Under the pieces are notes generated by a model. The model did no database searches and was not told where the DNA came from. It saw nothing but the letters and a program-made list of their open reading frames with translations. From contig WRGP01000187.1 of assembly GCA_009787135.1 (NCBI GenBank), forward strand, positions 1 through 10,089: DNA of 10,089 bases. Reading direction: 5' to 3'. Below are positions 6,728-10,089 of the stretch, piece by piece (positions within the stretch are counted from its first letter, which is position 1; each line of letters begins with the position of its first letter). This DNA comes from Bacillota bacterium (GTDB lineage: Bacteria; Bacillota; Clostridia; Christensenellales; Aristaeellaceae). A program made the position numbers and the translations under genes.

Positions 6728-6789
6728 ATCCGCGGATTGATTAAGGTGAACGCGCAATGAATCATGCAATTTTTTTATACTACATCCCC

Positions 6790-6927
6790 CTAAAACCCGT
6801 GCGTTTCCTTAATGAACGGAATCAGTATAAAGAGTATCGCATGCAATACGGCGAATGCGGCAACAAGCCCAAGAAGGATAAGCGCCTTTTTGAATTTTTT
6901 GTACCCGGTGTTTCGATCCTTTTTCAT
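6790..6927 (-). CDS. 45-aa single-span membrane protein, last gene of FtsX operon
   Basis: Short gene whose product begins MKKDRNTGYKKFKKA, very basic, followed by one hydrophobic span (about residues 16-39) and the tail KETHGF. The basic N-terminus predicts an N-in, C-out topology. The ATG at 6927 has a strong GGGAGGG 6 nt upstream and lies 16 nt after the permease stop, so it is very probably translated from the same mRNA; the stop is TAG at 6790-6792. I do not recognise the family. Possible roles are a small regulatory or stabilising subunit of the transporter or an immunity-type peptide; both are guesses. The case rests on the start site, spacing and composition. Confidence 0.75.
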   Translation of the reverse strand: MKKDRNTGYKKFKKALILLGLVAAFAVLHAILFILIPFIKETHGF

Positions 6928-6943
6928 TCCGCACCCTCCCTGC

Positions 6944-9340
6944 TCATTCATAGTTCAAAATTTCATTGACAGGTATTTCTGATACTTTCAACGCCGCGCC
7001 AAAACCAACGAATGCGGTGATGGCCATGCCAATTAGCAGCCAGAGCGTATAGCCGAGCGGGTTCAAAACATTCTCAAGCGGCGTTTGCAGGAATATTTTC
7101 CCAACCCCGTTGCCGACAAGGTGTGTCAGCGGCAATGAAAGAATGGAGGATATCGCGCCGCTGAGGAGGCCGATGAACGCGCCCTCGGAAACGATGATGG
7201 ATAGAATATTTTGAGACGTTGCCCCATAGGCGCGCATGATGCCGATCTCCCGCACGCGTTCCATCACATTGATGCCCGTTGAGGAGATAAGCCCCATCAC
7301 GCCGACGATAATCACCAGCACGGACGCGGCCGTCAGGAAACCGGCAATGATAGCCAGATGGTTGACAAACATCTTCTTGGTATCCTCGAAGTTCCCGCTT
7401 ATCATCACATCAATTTCAGCCGAGCGTAGACTTTTCTCTATTTGCGCCGCGATCGCTCGTCGTTTTTCAGGTGTTTGTTCATCAATGGCGATGTTGACCG
7501 CGCTTGCGTATCCCCTTTGTGCGTAAAGGCGTTGGTAGAAATCGAAGCTGACATAAGCCTTTGCGCCCGCGCCTGCTTCCTTAACGATGCCGGAAACGAC
7601 CCACGGGCTGGAAATCCCGTTGCATTTGACGGTGATGGTATCGCCGATCATTACGCTCGGTTCCTTATCCGCGTAAATATGGTTGAGTACAACGGCATTT
7701 GTATCGTTCGGTTCCAGCCAGCGCCCGGACATTACGGGCAGGCGGAGCATTTCCGATTGGCTGTTCACGGCGGCGAGCTGAAACGGATTGCTTTCGGTGC
7801 CATCCTGATACACCATGGCGGACATCGCTCCGGTTTCCATTTCGATTTTGCTAACGCCGGGAACCCGTTCAATCGCCGCCTTCACATCTTCCTCCGGGTA
7901 TGCGGCGCTGAAAGAATACCGTATATCATAGGAAAGCGCGGACATGGCCTTATCCAGGGTATGGCCGATCGACGCGTTGACGTTCAGCGAAACGATCAGC
8001 ACCGCCCCGCCAACGGCCAACGTCGCCACGGTCAAAAACAATCGCCCGCGGCGGCGAAACGTGTTGCGAAGGGAGAGCAGAGTGGGGCTCGCCAACCTGA
8101 TTTTGCCCAACAACCGCTCAAACCGCGCGGCCCCGAATTGATTTTTGCGGGTACCGTAATCCCGCAAGCCTTCATGGACCGTGATGCGCGTACCCCGGAC
8201 AATGGGGGGTGTGGCCGCCAAAGCCGGTATCAGCAGACCGGCGACAATCTGCAGCAGATAGGGCCACCATGGAATGCCGTAGCTTGCGACGGAAAAGTTC
8301 AGCATAGAGGCACAGATGTCCAGAAAAGCGCGGGCGCTCACAGCAGCCAGTGGCAGCGCGAAAACAAGGGCGATCATGCCGGAGAGTACGACGAGAAGAT
8401 AGTATATCATGGCGATTTGCCCCCGCCTTGCGCCTACAGCCTTCATAACGGCAATTTGCCGCACCTGTCCGGATAGCATGGCGGTAATCATATGGAAGAC
8501 AAGTACACCGCTCAATACAAGTGAGAGTACACAGAATACTTGAAATAGAAACAACAGGGCGTTCGTTTGGTCGCCGTGCGGGTGTTTCCCGGGGGTGGGG
8601 ACGGAAACACTCCCCGCGGAATAACCGTTGTCGTTGAGCCAGTCCCGGATTCCGAACGCCACGTCCCTGATGGCGGCTTCATCAAATCGTATCGCTTCCG
8701 ATACGACAAACAGCAGGTTGTAGTTTTCCATTGGGCTTCCCAACAACTCGAGCGTTTCCGGCGATATAAAACCGTACACCGCGTTTTCCATCCATGCGGG
8801 TTCAAGGCCGGGGGCGTGAACCTTTCCGGCGACGCGCAGCTTTTGTGGTTTGTTTCGTGAGATTTTCAGGTTGATGGTATCGCCAACGCCACAGTCTGTT
8901 ACCGACTCTTTCTCAATCAAAATCTCGCCGAGCTTCGGCGCAAACCCTTCGGAGGGAGGGTCGCTGTCAACATTCGTGAACGTGTCAACGCGCACGGTAT
9001 GGAAATCCTCGATCACGTGCAGATAAGAGGACGAGGACAGATATGTATCCTCACCGGTTTCGATTCTCGCCCGCACGGTACGCCGGGCTTCCACATCTTC
9101 AATCCCATCCCTCTTAGCCAATGCGGCAAGCAGGCTTTCATCGCAGGCCGGCACACCGATACAAAATGAGTGCGGGTTCGTTGCCATGTAGCTGCTATTC
9201 ATTTCTCGCGGCACCATGCCGTACAGATTCAGGACCAGCCCTGTGCCGAATACACCGAAGAAAATGGCGAGAATGACCAGCATGGTGCGGGATTTATGGG
9301 CGGTAAAGTCCCTTGCGGCTTTTTGAAAGCGCGTTTTCAC
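6944..9340 (-). CDS. FtsX-type ABC transporter permease with two MacB/FtsX modules
   Basis: 798-residue permease. Membrane span 1 (about 19-41) is followed by an extracytoplasmic domain (about 45-255), then spans near 260-288, 310-335 and 360-380. A second module repeats this: a span at 433-453, an external domain (about 455-655), then spans at 660-685, 712-738 and 763-785. The FtsX cytoplasmic signature occurs twice, as VRQIAVMKAVGARRGQ (293-308) and VREIGIMRAYGATSQN (696-711). This layout fits MacB/LolC-like mechanotransmission transporters rather than BceB, which has one large external loop. The start is GTG at 9340, overlapping the ATPase stop as GTGA (9337-9340), so translation is probably coupled. 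Family members move lipoproteins or peptides or act on the envelope; the substrate here is unknown. Confidence 0.93.
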   Translation of the reverse strand: MKTRFQKAARDFTAHKSRTMLVILAIFFGVFGTGLVLNLYGMVPREMNSSYMATNPHSFCIGVPACDESLLAALAKRDGIEDVEARRTVRARIETGEDTYLSSSSYLHVIEDFHTVRVDTFTNVDSDPPSEGFAPKLGEILIEKESVTDCGVGDTINLKISRNKPQKLRVAGKVHAPGLEPAWMENAVYGFISPETLELLGSPMENYNLLFVVSEAIRFDEAAIRDVAFGIRDWLNDNGYSAGSVSVPTPGKHPHGDQTNALLFLFQVFCVLSLVLSGVLVFHMITAMLSGQVRQIAVMKAVGARRGQIAMIYYLLVVLSGMIALVFALPLAAVSARAFLDICASMLNFSVASYGIPWWPYLLQIVAGLLIPALAATPPIVRGTRITVHEGLRDYGTRKNQFGAARFERLLGKIRLASPTLLSLRNTFRRRGRLFLTVATLAVGGAVLIVSLNVNASIGHTLDKAMSALSYDIRYSFSAAYPEEDVKAAIERVPGVSKIEMETGAMSAMVYQDGTESNPFQLAAVNSQSEMLRLPVMSGRWLEPNDTNAVVLNHIYADKEPSVMIGDTITVKCNGISSPWVVSGIVKEAGAGAKAYVSFDFYQRLYAQRGYASAVNIAIDEQTPEKRRAIAAQIEKSLRSAEIDVMISGNFEDTKKMFVNHLAIIAGFLTAASVLVIIVGVMGLISSTGINVMERVREIGIMRAYGATSQNILSIIVSEGAFIGLLSGAISSILSLPLTHLVGNGVGKIFLQTPLENVLNPLGYTLWLLIGMAITAFVGFGAALKVSEIPVNEILNYE

Positions 9341-10038
9341 CGGATCACCGCCTTGATATCGGCAAGAACAGCCCCGTCGTGGATCGAAACGATCCGGTCG
9401 GCAACGTCGGCTATCTCCTGATCATGCGTGACTATGACGACTGACTTACCCTCGGCGGACATTTCGCGCAGGAGCGCCGTAATGCTTTTTGCGTTTTGCG
9501 TATCCAAATTCCCGGTCGGCTCATCGGCGATTATAAAGGCGGGGTCGTTGACAAGCGAGCGGGCGATGGCAACGCGCTGCTGTTCGCCTCCCGACAAAGA
9601 ATGAGGCAGGCTGTTTGAGTACTGGGCGACGCCCATTTTTGTTACCAGCCGCTCGGCTCTTTGCCGCCGCAGGCGCGTGGGTACAATGCCGCAAAAGTCC
9701 ATCGGCAGCAGCAAGTTTTCCAGCACCGTTAAGGTGGGGATCAACTGAAAGAACTGAAATACCATTCCAATATTTCTGCCGCGCCATGCGGCAAGTTCAT
9801 TTTCGCTCATGTCATGCAGGAGGCTTTCCCCGTGGACGATTTCGCCCGAGGTCGGGCGGTCGATGCCAGAAATCATGTTCAGCAACGTCGATTTGCCGCT
9901 TCCGGACTTTCCTATAATCGCGGTGAACTCGCCGCGCCCAAAATGCAGGGTCACGTCCTTAAGCGCCGCGGTTCCGCTCGTGCCCGCGCCGTATGTCTTC
10001 CTGACATGATGGAGCTGGATGGTCTCCGCGTTTCCCAT
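9337..10038 (-). CDS. ABC transporter ATP-binding protein, MacB/LolD class
   Basis: 233-residue ATPase, the usual size for partners of FtsX-type permeases. It has Walker A GKSGSGKST (43-51), Q-loop Gln95, signature LSGGEQQR (148-155), Walker B FIIADEP (168-174) with catalytic Glu173, D-loop NLDT (177-180) and switch His205. The motif SGGEQQRVAIARSLVNDPAFI is characteristic of the MacB/LolD family. AAAGAGG lies 8 nt before the ATG at 10038. A possible -10 box TATATG (10076-10071) is present, but its -35 would be outside the window. It is the first gene visible in the operon; a regulator could sit further right. Confidence 0.95.
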   Translation of the reverse strand: MGNAETIQLHHVRKTYGAGTSGTAALKDVTLHFGRGEFTAIIGKSGSGKSTLLNMISGIDRPTSGEIVHGESLLHDMSENELAAWRGRNIGMVFQFFQLIPTLTVLENLLLPMDFCGIVPTRLRRQRAERLVTKMGVAQYSNSLPHSLSGGEQQRVAIARSLVNDPAFIIADEPTGNLDTQNAKSITALLREMSAEGKSVVIVTHDQEIADVADRIVSIHDGAVLADIKAVIR

Positions 10039-10089
10039 AAACCAAACCTCTTTCTGTTGTCAAAATCGTTCATATAGGGTACAATATAT

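Larger units (their letters stand above)
6377..6789. other. 413-nt spacer without a supported gene
   Basis: No open frame here has both a good ribosome binding site and recognisable protein sequence. The longest on the + strand (6463-6726, first possible start TTG at 6478) has no match I know. The stretch holds a candidate promoter for the ABC-2 operon, an imperfect long stem-loop (6433-6504), direct repeats GAGACGAA (6468-6475 and 6485-6492), a perfect hairpin (6705-6727), a 10-bp palindrome ATCCGCGGAT (6728-6737) and a run of seven T (6770-6776). It is richer in GC than the operon it precedes. It could be a remnant of an older gene or element, or a long regulatory leader. Confidence 0.6.

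Noticed and set aside
6770..6776. Run of seven T as a possible terminator
   Set aside because: No stable stem precedes it on the + strand and no + strand gene ends nearby; for the minus-strand operon it is an A run.
7442..8476. 344-codon + strand frame opposite the FtsX permease
   Set aside because: Antisense shadow of the permease; no ribosome binding site or known domain.
10060..10065. TTGACA on the minus strand just before the MacB-class ATPase gene
   Set aside because: A -10 at 17 nt would fall at or inside the start codon, and none matches; a promoter further right, with TATATG at 10071-10076, is more likely.

Overview
The window looks like a chromosomal stretch from a GC-rich anaerobic member of the Bacillota (Clostridia-like, plausibly gut-associated). 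This is inferred from the clostridial style of FeoA/FeoB, a Vga/Msr-like ABC-F protein, strong AGGAGG-type ribosome binding sites and Gram-positive-style ABC exporters with a lipoprotein. There is no rRNA, tRNA, CRISPR array or intact transposase from which to name a species.

Left part (1-1436): the 5' two thirds of an ABC-F ATPase gene runs leftwards off the window. It has a near-consensus sigma-A promoter (TTGACA, 17 nt, TATACT) and a leader of about 120 nt. The leader holds a four-codon open frame (Met-Arg-Asn-Arg-stop) and a GC-rich hairpin, an arrangement that resembles drug-sensing ribosomal attenuators. The ABC-F -10 box overlaps a TATAAT on the other strand that could serve the divergent feo genes.

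Middle left (1437-3738): feoA and feoB, on the + strand, form a ferrous iron uptake operon. The feoA frame does not stop where FeoA normally ends but runs 143 nt into feoB. A CCTCCC/GGGAGG hairpin can cover the feoA ribosome binding site.

Middle (3787-6376): an AT-rich three-gene minus-strand operon, very different in base composition from feoB, encodes an ABC ATPase, an ABC-2 type permease and a small lipoprotein. It ends 48 nt from the end of feoB, so the two operons converge. A 413-nt gene-free stretch (6377-6789) upstream holds a plausible promoter, a long imperfect stem-loop, two TGTCAC repeats 21 bp apart and a perfect 8-bp hairpin.

Right part (6790-10038): a second minus-strand ABC exporter operon holds a MacB/LolD-class ATPase, a two-module FtsX-type permease starting at GTG, and a 45-residue single-span membrane protein. 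Its genes overlap by 4 nt or lie 16 nt apart, so all three are probably co-translated.

Together the region pairs iron uptake with three separate ABC-ATPase systems: one cytosolic and ribosome-associated, and two membrane exporters. Drug or antimicrobial-peptide defence is a reasonable but unproven theme. I found no clear undescribed system. The least explained elements are the ABC-F leader, the 45-aa protein, the lipoprotein and the 413-nt spacer.
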